Positions 18,979 to 26,817 of a DNA stretch of 64,000 nucleotides are shown in pieces. Each line of letters starts with the position of its first letter. The stretch's first letter is position 1. The notes under the pieces are model-generated. The model was not told where the DNA came from and ran no database searches. It saw only the letters and a list, made by a program, of their open reading frames with translations. Source of the stretch: Acidiferrum sp963764675 (GTDB lineage Bacteria > Acidobacteriota > Terriglobia > Acidiferrales > UBA7541); the NCBI GenBank assembly GCA_963764675.1, contig CAVXTQ010000001.1:642791-706790 (forward strand), read 5' to 3'. Both the position numbers and the translations under genes were made by a program.

Positions 18979-19497
18979 ATGATCCGACCCTATCGCGGCA
19001 AGCGGCCCGAAATCGCCGCGTCCGCCTACATCGACACCGCCGCCGTCATCATCGGCGACGTGGTCATCGGCGCGGACTCCAGCGTCTGGCCCTGCACCGT
19101 CATCCGCGGCGACGTGCACTACATCCGCATCGGCGCGCGCACCAATATTCAGGACGGCTCCGTGCTCCACGTGATGCGCGACGAATATCCGCTGCTCCTC
19201 GGCGACGATGTCACCGTCGGTCACGGCGTCACGCTGCACGGCTGCAACATTGCCTCGCGCTGCCTGGTCGGCATGGGCTCGATCATTCTGAATGGAGTCA
19301 CCATCGGCACCGGCAGCATCGTCGCGGCCGGCACCCTGCTCCTCGAGCGCACCGAAATCCCGCCGAACAGCCTGGTCGTAGGCCACCCCGGCAGGATCAA
19401 GCGCACGCTAACGCCGATCGATCAAGCCGCCATCGACGCCTACGCTCAGCGCTACGTCGAGTACAAAAATATTTATCGCGAGGAGCCCGCCGAGTGA
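18979..19497 (+). CDS. gamma-class carbonic anhydrase family protein (left-handed beta-helix)
   Basis: Trimeric left-handed beta-helix protein of the gamma-carbonic anhydrase / YrdA group, 172 residues, cytoplasmic. The hexapeptide-repeat pattern is clear (VVIGADSSVWPCTVIRGDV, IRIGARTNIQDGSVLHV). The three zinc-binding histidines are at SVLHV, VGHGV and TLHGC. Many YrdA-like members have no proven CO2-hydrating activity, so the reaction is inferred. Start ATG 18979 gives the usual MIRPYRGKRPEI N-terminus. Its stop overlaps the GTG start of hisS by three bases (19494-19497), suggesting translational coupling. Confidence 0.88.
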   Translation: MIRPYRGKRPEIAASAYIDTAAVIIGDVVIGADSSVWPCTVIRGDVHYIRIGARTNIQDGSVLHVMRDEYPLLLGDDVTVGHGVTLHGCNIASRCLVGMGSIILNGVTIGTGSIVAAGTLLLERTEIPPNSLVVGHPGRIKRTLTPIDQAAIDAYAQRYVEYKNIYREEPAE

Positions 19498-21077
19498 GCG
19501 AAGGTCCGACAAAAGCTCCCGAGAAGCCACGCAAATTCCAGGCCGTCAAGGGCACGCGCGACCTGCTTCCGCCGGAAACTGCGCTATGGAATCGGGTAGA
19601 GCAAACTGCCCACGAAGTCTTCGCCACCTTCGGCTTCGGCGAAATCCGACTGCCCATCTTCGAGCCTACCGAGCTTTTCGCACGCGCTGTTGGTGGCGAC
19701 ACTGACATCGTCGGCAAGGAGATGTACACATTTAAGGACTACGATACATCAACCGAACTACAGGGTATCTGGATCCTAGCCTTCAGCGCGAAAAACCCGA
19801 CCACTTATGACGAAACTCTGGAACTAGCTCGAGTGGCCAGCAGACTGACAGTTTTGGGTCGCGCTGCCATGGACAGTGGACAACTTTCGAGGACGCCCGA
19901 AAACCTCCGCAGCCTTGATCAAATTGAGCTGTATGCAAACAAGCTTCCGGGACTTGCTCACCAGGGGCCACGCGAGACGGATTTAGTGGCAGCAGCGTTG
20001 AGGAATGCTGTCACAGAGCTTGATCTTGGCGACCAATTGAGCCTTCGCCCCGAAGCTACCGCCTCCGTCTGCCGCGCCTATATCGAAAACAACCTCCAGC
20101 AGCTCCCGCAACCCGTAAAGCTCTACTACCTCGGTCCGATGTTCCGCCGCGAGCGGCCGCAAAAGGGGCGATACCGCCAGTTCTACCAAATCGGCGCGGA
20201 ACTCCTCGGCGGCAGCGACGCTCCCGCGATCGACGCGGAACTCATCCAAATGCTGATGGCGTTCTTCGACAAGATCGGGCTGCAAGGCGCGACGCTCTAC
20301 ATCAACTCCATTGGCCACAGCGCCGACAACTGCCGCCGCGCCTACGTCGAGCTCCTTCGCGCTGAGCTGCAAAAAGTAAAAGACAAGCTAGGCGCCGATT
20401 CCCAGCGCCGCATCGACACCAACCCGCTCCGCGTCCTTGACTCGAAGCTGGAACACGAGCAGGCCATCATCGCAACTCTGCCGCGCATCGCCGATCATCT
20501 CTGCGCCGACTGCGCCGCGAACTACGCCGCCGTAAAGCACGAACTCGAACTCCGCGGCGTCATTTACAAAGAAAACTGGCGCCTGGTCCGCGGCCTCGAC
20601 TACTACATGCGCACGACCTTCGAGATCACGGCGCAGGGCCTGGGCTCGCAGAACGCCGTCTGCGGCGGCGGCCGCTACGACGGCCTAGTCGAACTCCTCG
20701 GCGGCCCGCCAACCAAGGGCATCGGCTTCGCGATCGGCGAAGATCGCCTGATCTTGTCTCTGCAAGAGAGTGAGAAAGCGCAGATGCAGCAAGGCCGCGA
20801 TATTTACATTGCATGGATGGGCGAAAAAACCTACGCGACCGCCGTCCGCGCCGCAAAAGACCTGCGCAACGCCGGCTTCAGCGTAGAATTACCTCCAGTC
20901 GCCCAAAAATTTGGCAAAGCGCTCGGCCAAGCCGACAAACTAGGCGCAAAATATGCCCTGATCCTCGGCGAAGACGAAGTCGCCGAAGGCTCCTGGACGC
21001 TGAAAACTCTGGCGGACGGCACGCAAATAAGGTTGCCCGAGCCCGCGCTAATCGAGCATTTGCGCAAGCAGTTGTAG
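19494..21077 (+). CDS. hisS: histidyl-tRNA synthetase with a roughly 97-codon insertion
   Basis: Class II aminoacyl-tRNA synthetase charging tRNA-His. Conserved parts: KGTRDLLPPE, motif 1 (GEIRLPIFEPTELF), LRPEATA, motif 2 (FRRERPQKGRYRQFYQIG), the HisA motif (RGLDYYMRTTFE) and a C-terminal anticodon-binding domain. At 527 residues it is about 100 longer than usual. Between YTFKD and DQLSLRPEATA, where homologues have a loop of about five residues, there is an in-frame extra segment (about 19740-20030) containing LARVASRLTVLGRAAMDSGQ and ENLRSLDQIELYANKLPG. The insertion has lower GC than its flanks. GTG start at 19494 overlaps the preceding stop. Confidence 0.93.
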   Translation: MSEGPTKAPEKPRKFQAVKGTRDLLPPETALWNRVEQTAHEVFATFGFGEIRLPIFEPTELFARAVGGDTDIVGKEMYTFKDYDTSTELQGIWILAFSAKNPTTYDETLELARVASRLTVLGRAAMDSGQLSRTPENLRSLDQIELYANKLPGLAHQGPRETDLVAAALRNAVTELDLGDQLSLRPEATASVCRAYIENNLQQLPQPVKLYYLGPMFRRERPQKGRYRQFYQIGAELLGGSDAPAIDAELIQMLMAFFDKIGLQGATLYINSIGHSADNCRRAYVELLRAELQKVKDKLGADSQRRIDTNPLRVLDSKLEHEQAIIATLPRIADHLCADCAANYAAVKHELELRGVIYKENWRLVRGLDYYMRTTFEITAQGLGSQNAVCGGGRYDGLVELLGGPPTKGIGFAIGEDRLILSLQESEKAQMQQGRDIYIAWMGEKTYATAVRAAKDLRNAGFSVELPPVAQKFGKALGQADKLGAKYALILGEDEVAEGSWTLKTLADGTQIRLPEPALIEHLRKQL

Positions 21078-21079
21078 TG

Positions 21080-21095
21080 ACGGGTCTTTAGACCC
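21080..21095. repeat. short inverted repeat after hisS
   Basis: CGGGTC-TTTA-GACCCG forms a 6-bp stem with a 4-base loop just after the hisS stop codon. No T-run follows, so it is a weak terminator candidate at best; it may be part of a dispersed palindromic element. Confidence 0.4.
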
Positions 21096-21234
21096 GCCTT
21101 GGATTTGCACTGGCTGAACGTAAGCCCGGCAGCATAGCGGCAGATCTAAATGTAGCGCCGCGCCTTGAGGCCGGCATCTTCGATGTATGGTTGGACCTAG
21201 ATTTATTGTATCGCCTGCATCGAAACAAGAAATT

Positions 21235-21277
21235 GTCATCCTGAAGCTATGCGACAAGCACAGCCGAAGGATCTCAA
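21235..21277. repeat. candidate dispersed repeat (GTCATCCTGA...CCGAAGGATCTCA)
   Basis: Intergenic segment with GTCATCCTGAAG at the left and GCCGAAGGATCTCA at the right, which are roughly complementary (ATCCT/AGGAT) and resemble an intergenic repeat common in acidobacterial genomes. Only one copy was seen here, so the call rests on recollection of the family and is tentative. Confidence 0.35.
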
Positions 21278-21320
21278 CGTACAATACATCTCGTAACTAA
21301 CGGGGAAGAGGACCACGACC

Positions 21321-23105
21321 GTGCTGGATTTTCTAGGCAATCTGAAACGCACACACTACTGCGGCGCCTTGCGCGCCTCCGACGACGGCCGCGACGCCAT
21401 CATCATGGGCTGGGTCGCGCGCCGCCGCGACCTCGGCAATCTCCTTTTCCTTGACGTCCGCGACCGCACCGGCATTGTCCAGGTCGTCTTCAACAAAGAG
21501 ACGCAGCCCGAGGCCCACGGTAAGGCCGAGCACGCTCGCAGCGAATACGTCGTTGCCGTCGAAGGCAAAGTCATCAAGCGCCAAAAATCAAATCCCGAGC
21601 TGGCCACCGGCGAAGTCGAGCTGGTCGCTACCAAGCTGCACATCTTGAACAACGCCAAGACGCCGCCCTTCCAGATCGAAGACGAAATCAACGCCGCGGA
21701 AGAAACCCGTCTGCGCTATCGGTATCTCGACCTGCGCCGCCCCAAGCCGCATCGCAACCTCGCCCTCCGCCATCGCATCATCTTCGAAATCCGCAAAACC
21801 ATGGACGAGATGGGCTTCATCGAAGTGGAAACGCCGATGCTCACGCGCTCCACGCCGGAAGGCGCGCGCGACTTTCTCGTTCCCAGCCGCATTCATCACG
21901 GCCAGTTCTACGCTCTGCCGCAGTCGCCGCAGATCTTCAAGCAAATTCTGATGATCGGCGGCCTCGACCGCTACTTCCAAATCGTGAAGTGTTTCCGCGA
22001 CGAAGACCAGCGCGCCGACCGCCAACTCGAATTCACGCAGCTCGACCTGGAAATGTCCTTTCCCCGCCAGGAAGACATTTTCCACGTGATCGAGCAAGTA
22101 ATGGTGCGCGCCTGCGCCGTCGCCGGCGTCAAAGCCGAAGCACCGTTTCCGCACATGCTCTACAAAGAGGTAATCCGCAAGTACGGCAGTGACAAGCCGG
22201 ACATGCGCTTTGGCATGGAGCTGCACGAAGTTACTGACTGCTTTCCGCAAGAGGCGAAAGAGAAGCTGCAGATCGAAGGCAACATCTTCGCGTTCGCGGC
22301 GCCCGCCGCCGCCGGATATTCGCGCAAACAACTCGATGAGCTCACCGAAAAGGCCAAATCCGCCGGCGCTCGCGGCGCTTATTTCGTGAAAGTCGCCGCC
22401 GAAGGCACCACTTCGACCGTCGAAAAGCTGATCGGCGCTGAAAATGTCGCTAAGCTCGCCAAAGCATGCTGCGCTAAAACGGGTGACTTGGTCGTTGCCG
22501 TCTCCGCCAAGACACAAATCAAAGGCACCGAAGCCGCTGCGTTGGTCGCGGGTCAATTGCGCCTGCAACTGGGGGAAGCGCTCGGCGTCATCGACAAATC
22601 GCAATGGAAATTCCTTTGGCTCACCGGGTTTCCGCTCTTCGAATGGAGCGAATCCGACAAAGCCTGGGTCAGCGCCCAGCATCCATTCACCGGCATCGTC
22701 GACGAAGACCTCGAAAAACTTGAGTCCGCGCCGTGGGAAGTCCGCTCCAAAGGCTACGACTTGGTGCTGAACGGCTACGAGCTCGGCTCCGGCAGCATTC
22801 GAATTCATCGCCAGGACATCCAGGAGCGCCTGTTCAAAGCGCTCGGCCTGTCCGACGAACAACTGCGCCGCCGCTTCGGCTTCTTTCTCGACGCGCTGAC
22901 CTACGGTACACCGCCGCACGGTGGCATCGCGCTGGGCATCGACCGCGTCGTCATGCTCCTTGCAGGCGAAAAATCGATCCGTGAAGTCATCGCCTTCGCA
23001 AAAACCACCGCCGCCCAAGACGTAATGGCGGACTCGCCGTCCACGGTCGACCAGGAGCAACTAGACCAACTCGGCATCGCCATCAAGCCAAAAGGAAATG
23101 GCTAG
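21321..23105 (+). CDS. aspS: aspartyl-tRNA synthetase (bacterial type with GAD domain)
   Basis: Charges tRNA-Asp (possibly also tRNA-Asn in organisms lacking AsnRS). 594 residues, normal for the bacterial form. Visible: N-terminal OB-fold (RTHYCGALRASDDG; VMGWVARRRDLG-like), motif 1 region (FIEVETPMLTRSTPEGARDF), motif 2 (KCFRDEDQRADRQLEFTQLDLEMSF), the GAD insertion (about 290-415) and motif 3 (ALTYGTPPHGGIALGIDRVVML). GTG start at 21321 is preceded by a purine-rich GGGGAAGAGGA stretch. The 3' end overlaps a small ORF by eight bases. Confidence 0.96.
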   Translation: MLDFLGNLKRTHYCGALRASDDGRDAIIMGWVARRRDLGNLLFLDVRDRTGIVQVVFNKETQPEAHGKAEHARSEYVVAVEGKVIKRQKSNPELATGEVELVATKLHILNNAKTPPFQIEDEINAAEETRLRYRYLDLRRPKPHRNLALRHRIIFEIRKTMDEMGFIEVETPMLTRSTPEGARDFLVPSRIHHGQFYALPQSPQIFKQILMIGGLDRYFQIVKCFRDEDQRADRQLEFTQLDLEMSFPRQEDIFHVIEQVMVRACAVAGVKAEAPFPHMLYKEVIRKYGSDKPDMRFGMELHEVTDCFPQEAKEKLQIEGNIFAFAAPAAAGYSRKQLDELTEKAKSAGARGAYFVKVAAEGTTSTVEKLIGAENVAKLAKACCAKTGDLVVAVSAKTQIKGTEAAALVAGQLRLQLGEALGVIDKSQWKFLWLTGFPLFEWSESDKAWVSAQHPFTGIVDEDLEKLESAPWEVRSKGYDLVLNGYELGSGSIRIHRQDIQERLFKALGLSDEQLRRRFGFFLDALTYGTPPHGGIALGIDRVVMLLAGEKSIREVIAFAKTTAAQDVMADSPSTVDQEQLDQLGIAIKPKGNG

Positions 23106-23292
23106 CGAGTGGGGCCATGTGGCGGCCCTAATGGGGTTTATCGGAGTGGCCACGCTCTTTGTGTTGGTTTGTGGCAGGACAGCCTGGCGCAACCGCCACG
23201 ATCGAATTTTGTTTTTCTCTTGGTTGAGCGTGCTGGTAGTCTTCATGCTGATCTATGGTCTGGTTTTCAGGCAATACTTAGACTCGTGGTAG
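23098..23292 (+). CDS. small two-helix membrane protein (hypothetical)
   Basis: A 64-residue ORF: MASEWGHVAALMGF, hydrophobic helix GFIGVATLFVLVCG, a positive turn RTAWRNRHDR, hydrophobic helix ILFFSWLSVLVVFMLIYGL, and a polar end. Its ATG overlaps the aspS stop by eight bases and GGAAATGG around it could serve as ribosome-binding context. It ends eight bases before mutL. The tight packing and positive-inside topology support a real gene, but there is no recognisable family. Confidence 0.5.
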   Translation: MASEWGHVAALMGFIGVATLFVLVCGRTAWRNRHDRILFFSWLSVLVVFMLIYGLVFRQYLDSW

Positions 23293-23299
23293 TGGAAAA

Positions 23300-25282
23300 A
23301 TGTCGCGCATTCGCATACTCCCAGAAGCTGTAGCCAACCGCATCGCGGCTGGCGAGGTGGTCGAGCGCCCCGCGTCCGTCGTCAAAGAGCTACTCGAGAA
23401 CGCGCTAGATGCCGGCGCCAAGACCATTCGCGTCGAAGTGGAATCTGGCGGCAAGCGCATGATTCGCGTGATCGACGATGGTCACGGCATGACCCATGAC
23501 GATGCGCTCCTGGCCTTCGAGCGCCATGCAACCAGCAAGCTGCGCTCTGCGGATGATTTGCTTTCGATCGCCACGCTCGGGTTCCGCGGCGAAGCCATGC
23601 CGACCATCGCCGCCGTTTCGCGCCTTCTGCTCGAAACGCGCGCTGAAGAGGAAACCGAAGGCACTCGCGTCGAGTTCGCCGGCGGGAAACTCGTTGGAGT
23701 AAAGCCCGCGGGCCTGCCTATAGGAACGACGGTGAGCGTCGCCGACCTGTTTTACTCCGTCCCGGCGCGGCGGAAATTTCTCAAGTCCGAAACCACGGAG
23801 CTCGGCCACATCGCTTCGCTCGTCACCCACTATGCGCTCGCCAATCCCGGCAGGCAATTCGTGCTCACCACGCCGACGCAGCAAATCGTCGATTGCGCGC
23901 CCACCGAGAGGCTCGCTGACCGCGTGTATCAGCTTTTTGGCCGGCAATCGTTCGACGAGCTGGTGGAAATCCCCGCGGTTTCCGCCGCTTTTCGCGCGGC
24001 AATCACCGAGCCGGAACTCGAGCCCGAAGAAGAGAAGGCGCGCATCACCGTTTTTGGCTTTACCTCGCGTCCGGATGTGCAGAGACCCAACCGCAACGGT
24101 ATCTACGTTTTCGTGAATCGCCGCCTCGTGCGGGACCGTCTGATTCTCCACGCCATTCACGAAGCCTATCGGAACATCCTGCCCGGCAACGTTTTTCCCG
24201 CGACGCTTCTTTTCCTCGAAATGCCCTACGACGAAGTCGACGTCAATGTGCATCCGGCAAAAATCGAAGTGCGCTTTCGCAGGTCGCAATTCGTTCACGA
24301 TTTCACGCGCGACGCCATCCGCCAAGCATTGATGAGTGTGCGGCCCATCGCCAGCTTTGCTGCTGCGGCCGCTGCGGGGCTGACACCACACGCCGCGAAC
24401 CCAACTTCTCCGGCCTTCGGCGGCGGAGCAGCAGACCTGCCGGGCGCGTCGGGTTCCTCGATTGTGCCGCGCGCGATCATTCCCGCGATGGAAGAAATCG
24501 GTGTCGGTTCGGGCGTTGGCTCGGATGGCGGTTTCGACCTCACGTCCGCGCCGCTGCAACCGGTGCCGCAGCGCTTCTCCTTCGAGCCTGGTGCGGCGTT
24601 CGGCGCACCCGCTGCACCTGCCGAACGAGCCGAGCCAAACTGGGCAGGGAACTTTGCAGCGGTGAACTCCGACGCTCCCGCGCGTCTCCCACATCCCGAC
24701 GAGATTGCGGATTTGAAGCCGCTCGGCCAGGTCAGCGCAAGTTTCATCGTTGCGGTGAACGGCGAGGGTCTTTGGCTCGTGGATCAGCACGTGGCGCATG
24801 AACGCGTCCTTTTCGAGCAGCACCTGGAGGCGCGTCGCGCCGGCAAAGTCGAGAGCCAGCGGATGCTGATGCCCATGATTCTGGAACTTGCCCCGCGGCA
24901 ACTGGTCATCTACGAAAAGATCGCCGAAGAGCTTTCGGCGAACGGATTTGAAGTCGAGCCCATGGGCCCGCGCAGCGTGGCGATTCAGGCTGTTCCCGCG
25001 GGTGTGGCAACCGGCGACGCGGAAAAGCTGCTGACGGAAATTCTCGACGGCATCGAGCGCGAAAACGCGGCGATTTCCATCGAAACGCTGCAAGCGAAAA
25101 TCGCGGCGTCCACCGCGTGCCACGCAGCGATCAAGGTGAACATGCCGCTCGATCAAACGAAAATGGAATGGCTGCTCGGCGCGCTGGCGAAGACGGATTG
25201 CCCGATGAGCTGCCCGCACGGACGCCCAGTCGTGCTGCGTTATTCGGTGAAAGAAATCGAGCGCGCGTTTCACAGAATTTAG
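23300..25282 (+). CDS. mutL: DNA mismatch repair protein MutL
   Basis: MutL couples mismatch recognition by MutS to strand cleavage. The 660-residue protein has the GHKL ATPase motifs in the first 110 residues (ENALDAGAKTI, DDGHGM, GFRGEA), the transducer domain to about residue 330 (YVFVNRRLVRD; DVNVHPAKIEVRF), a Pro/Gly/Ala-rich linker (about 350-450) and a C-terminal dimerisation domain (VDQHVAHERVLFEQ; CPHGRPVVLRY). The C-terminal VDQHVAHERVLFEQ corresponds to the endonuclease motif region DQHAx2Ex4E found in nicking MutL proteins. Standard start ATG 23300. Confidence 0.96.
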   Translation: MSRIRILPEAVANRIAAGEVVERPASVVKELLENALDAGAKTIRVEVESGGKRMIRVIDDGHGMTHDDALLAFERHATSKLRSADDLLSIATLGFRGEAMPTIAAVSRLLLETRAEEETEGTRVEFAGGKLVGVKPAGLPIGTTVSVADLFYSVPARRKFLKSETTELGHIASLVTHYALANPGRQFVLTTPTQQIVDCAPTERLADRVYQLFGRQSFDELVEIPAVSAAFRAAITEPELEPEEEKARITVFGFTSRPDVQRPNRNGIYVFVNRRLVRDRLILHAIHEAYRNILPGNVFPATLLFLEMPYDEVDVNVHPAKIEVRFRRSQFVHDFTRDAIRQALMSVRPIASFAAAAAAGLTPHAANPTSPAFGGGAADLPGASGSSIVPRAIIPAMEEIGVGSGVGSDGGFDLTSAPLQPVPQRFSFEPGAAFGAPAAPAERAEPNWAGNFAAVNSDAPARLPHPDEIADLKPLGQVSASFIVAVNGEGLWLVDQHVAHERVLFEQHLEARRAGKVESQRMLMPMILELAPRQLVIYEKIAEELSANGFEVEPMGPRSVAIQAVPAGVATGDAEKLLTEILDGIERENAAISIETLQAKIAASTACHAAIKVNMPLDQTKMEWLLGALAKTDCPMSCPHGRPVVLRYSVKEIERAFHRI

Positions 25283-25295
25283 TTTGAGGAGAGAG

Positions 25296-26063
25296 ATGAC
25301 AGAGACGACGCAGAAGACGGCGGTGATTTTCGGACTGGCGAACAAGCGCAGCATCGCGTGGGCCATCGCGCAGAAGCTGCAACAGGCGGGATTTCGTTTG
25401 GCGATCACTTACCAAAACGAGCGCCTGGCGCTGGAAGCGAAAGACCTGATCGCGGAGTTGCCCGGCGCCGACGGATTCATGTGCGACGTGACGCAGGACG
25501 ACCAGATCACGAAGCTTTTTGAAGAACTGAAGGAAAAATACGGCGTGCTGCATGGCCTGGTGCACAGTATCGGCTTCGCGCCGGAGAGTGATTTGAAGGG
25601 CGACTTCGTCAACATGACCCGCGATGGATTTCGCGTCGCGAACGACATCAGCGTTTACTCGCTGATTGCCGTGTCGCGAGGCGCGCTGCCGTTGATGACT
25701 TCGGGTGGCGGAATCGTTACGCTCACCTACTATGGTGCGGAAAAAGTAGTGCCAAAATATGCCCTCATGGGCGTCGCCAAAGCCGCGCTGGAAGCGACGG
25801 TTCGCTACTTGGCCAACGAGCTCGGACCCAAGGCGATTCGCGTGAACGCCATCTCAGCCGGGCCTATCAAAACTCTGGCGTCGCGCGGCATTTCCAATTT
25901 CGGGGACATGCTCAAGGCGCAAGTTGAACGCGCACCCCTGAAGCGTATCGTCGAGGCCGCCGAAGTCGGCTCGACCGCGGCCTTCCTCCTCTCGGACGGA
26001 GGCTCGGGGATTACCGGCGAGATTCTGTACGTCGACTGCGGCTACAACATCATGGGCTTCTGA
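25296..26063 (+). CDS. fabI: enoyl-[acyl-carrier-protein] reductase (NADH), FabI type
   Basis: Catalyses the last reductive step of type II fatty acid elongation. 255-residue short-chain dehydrogenase fold. The FabI signature is clear: AVIFGLANKRSIAWAIAQ at the nucleotide-binding end, HSIGFAPE, and the active-site stretch TYYGAEKVVPKYALMGVAK, which supplies the two tyrosines and the lysine in E. coli-like spacing. ATG 25296 is preceded by TTGAGGAGAG, a strong Shine-Dalgarno; it begins 13 bases after the mutL stop, so the two are probably cotranscribed. Target of triclosan-class inhibitors in other bacteria. Confidence 0.95.
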   Translation: MTETTQKTAVIFGLANKRSIAWAIAQKLQQAGFRLAITYQNERLALEAKDLIAELPGADGFMCDVTQDDQITKLFEELKEKYGVLHGLVHSIGFAPESDLKGDFVNMTRDGFRVANDISVYSLIAVSRGALPLMTSGGGIVTLTYYGAEKVVPKYALMGVAKAALEATVRYLANELGPKAIRVNAISAGPIKTLASRGISNFGDMLKAQVERAPLKRIVEAAEVGSTAAFLLSDGGSGITGEILYVDCGYNIMGF

Positions 26064-26094
26064 GTTTGTCCGTGCGAGATTACTCGGCCGATTG

Positions 26095-26817
26095 ATGGGG
26101 AAACTTACAATCACGATCGACGGACCCGCCGGCTCGGGGAAGAGCAGCGTGGCGCGGCGCGTTGCCGGGGTGCTCGGCTATTTGTATCTCGACAGCGGCG
26201 CGATGTACCGCGCGCTAGCGCTGAAGGCGCTGCGGCACAACGTGGCGCTCGATGATGAGGCGCAGCTTGAAAAGCTGGCTGCGGAGACGCACATCGAGCT
26301 TAAGCCGCCGACGCCCGAGCAAGAAAAGGCTGGCGCAAAAAATCGCGTATTTCTCGACGGCGCGGAAGTTACCGACGCGATTCGCACCGGGGAAGTGGCG
26401 CAAGCGGCGTCGCGCCTGGCTACGATCGCGGGCGTGCGCCACGTGCTGGTCGCTGAGCAGCAGCGAGCCGGCGCGGGCGGGGGGATCGTGATGGAGGGCC
26501 GGGATATCGGCACGGTCGTCTTCCCGAAGGCGGAGCTGAAGATTTTTCTGGATGCGTCGCCGGAAGTGCGCACAGAGCGGCGATGGAAAGAACACCAGGA
26601 GAAGGGCGACAAAATCACCATCTTCCAGGTGCTTGAAGAAGTCCGCGAACGCGACAAGCGCGATCGCGAGCGCAAGGTTTCTCCGCTGGTTCGCGCTGCG
26701 GATGCCGTGATTGTGGACAATACGGCGATGGACGTGGAGGAAACAGCGCGGCTGATCGTGATGCTGGCGCGCGAGCGCGACAAGGAAGTGACCGCGGCAA
26801 TGGGGAGGAAAGCCTGA
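26095..26817 (+). CDS. cmk: cytidylate kinase
   Basis: Phosphorylates CMP/dCMP with ATP. 240 residues. P-loop GPAGSGKSSVARRVA lies near residue 10; YLDSGAMYRALALKAL and MEGRDIGTVVFPKAELKIFL are family blocks that bind the nucleotide monophosphate. ATG 26095 is chosen over the TTG one codon upstream. The stop TGA shares its A with the ATG of the following DUF885 gene (26817), indicating coupling. Confidence 0.95.
   Translation: MGKLTITIDGPAGSGKSSVARRVAGVLGYLYLDSGAMYRALALKALRHNVALDDEAQLEKLAAETHIELKPPTPEQEKAGAKNRVFLDGAEVTDAIRTGEVAQAASRLATIAGVRHVLVAEQQRAGAGGGIVMEGRDIGTVVFPKAELKIFLDASPEVRTERRWKEHQEKGDKITIFQVLEEVRERDKRDRERKVSPLVRAADAVIVDNTAMDVEETARLIVMLARERDKEVTAAMGRKA

Noticed and set aside
21588..23060. 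490-codon ORF antisense to aspS
   Set aside because: Shadow of aspS; no start signal or recognisable domain.
23405..25408. 667-codon ORF antisense to mutL and fabI
   Set aside because: Low-complexity His/Arg-rich composition, opposite two well-identified genes.
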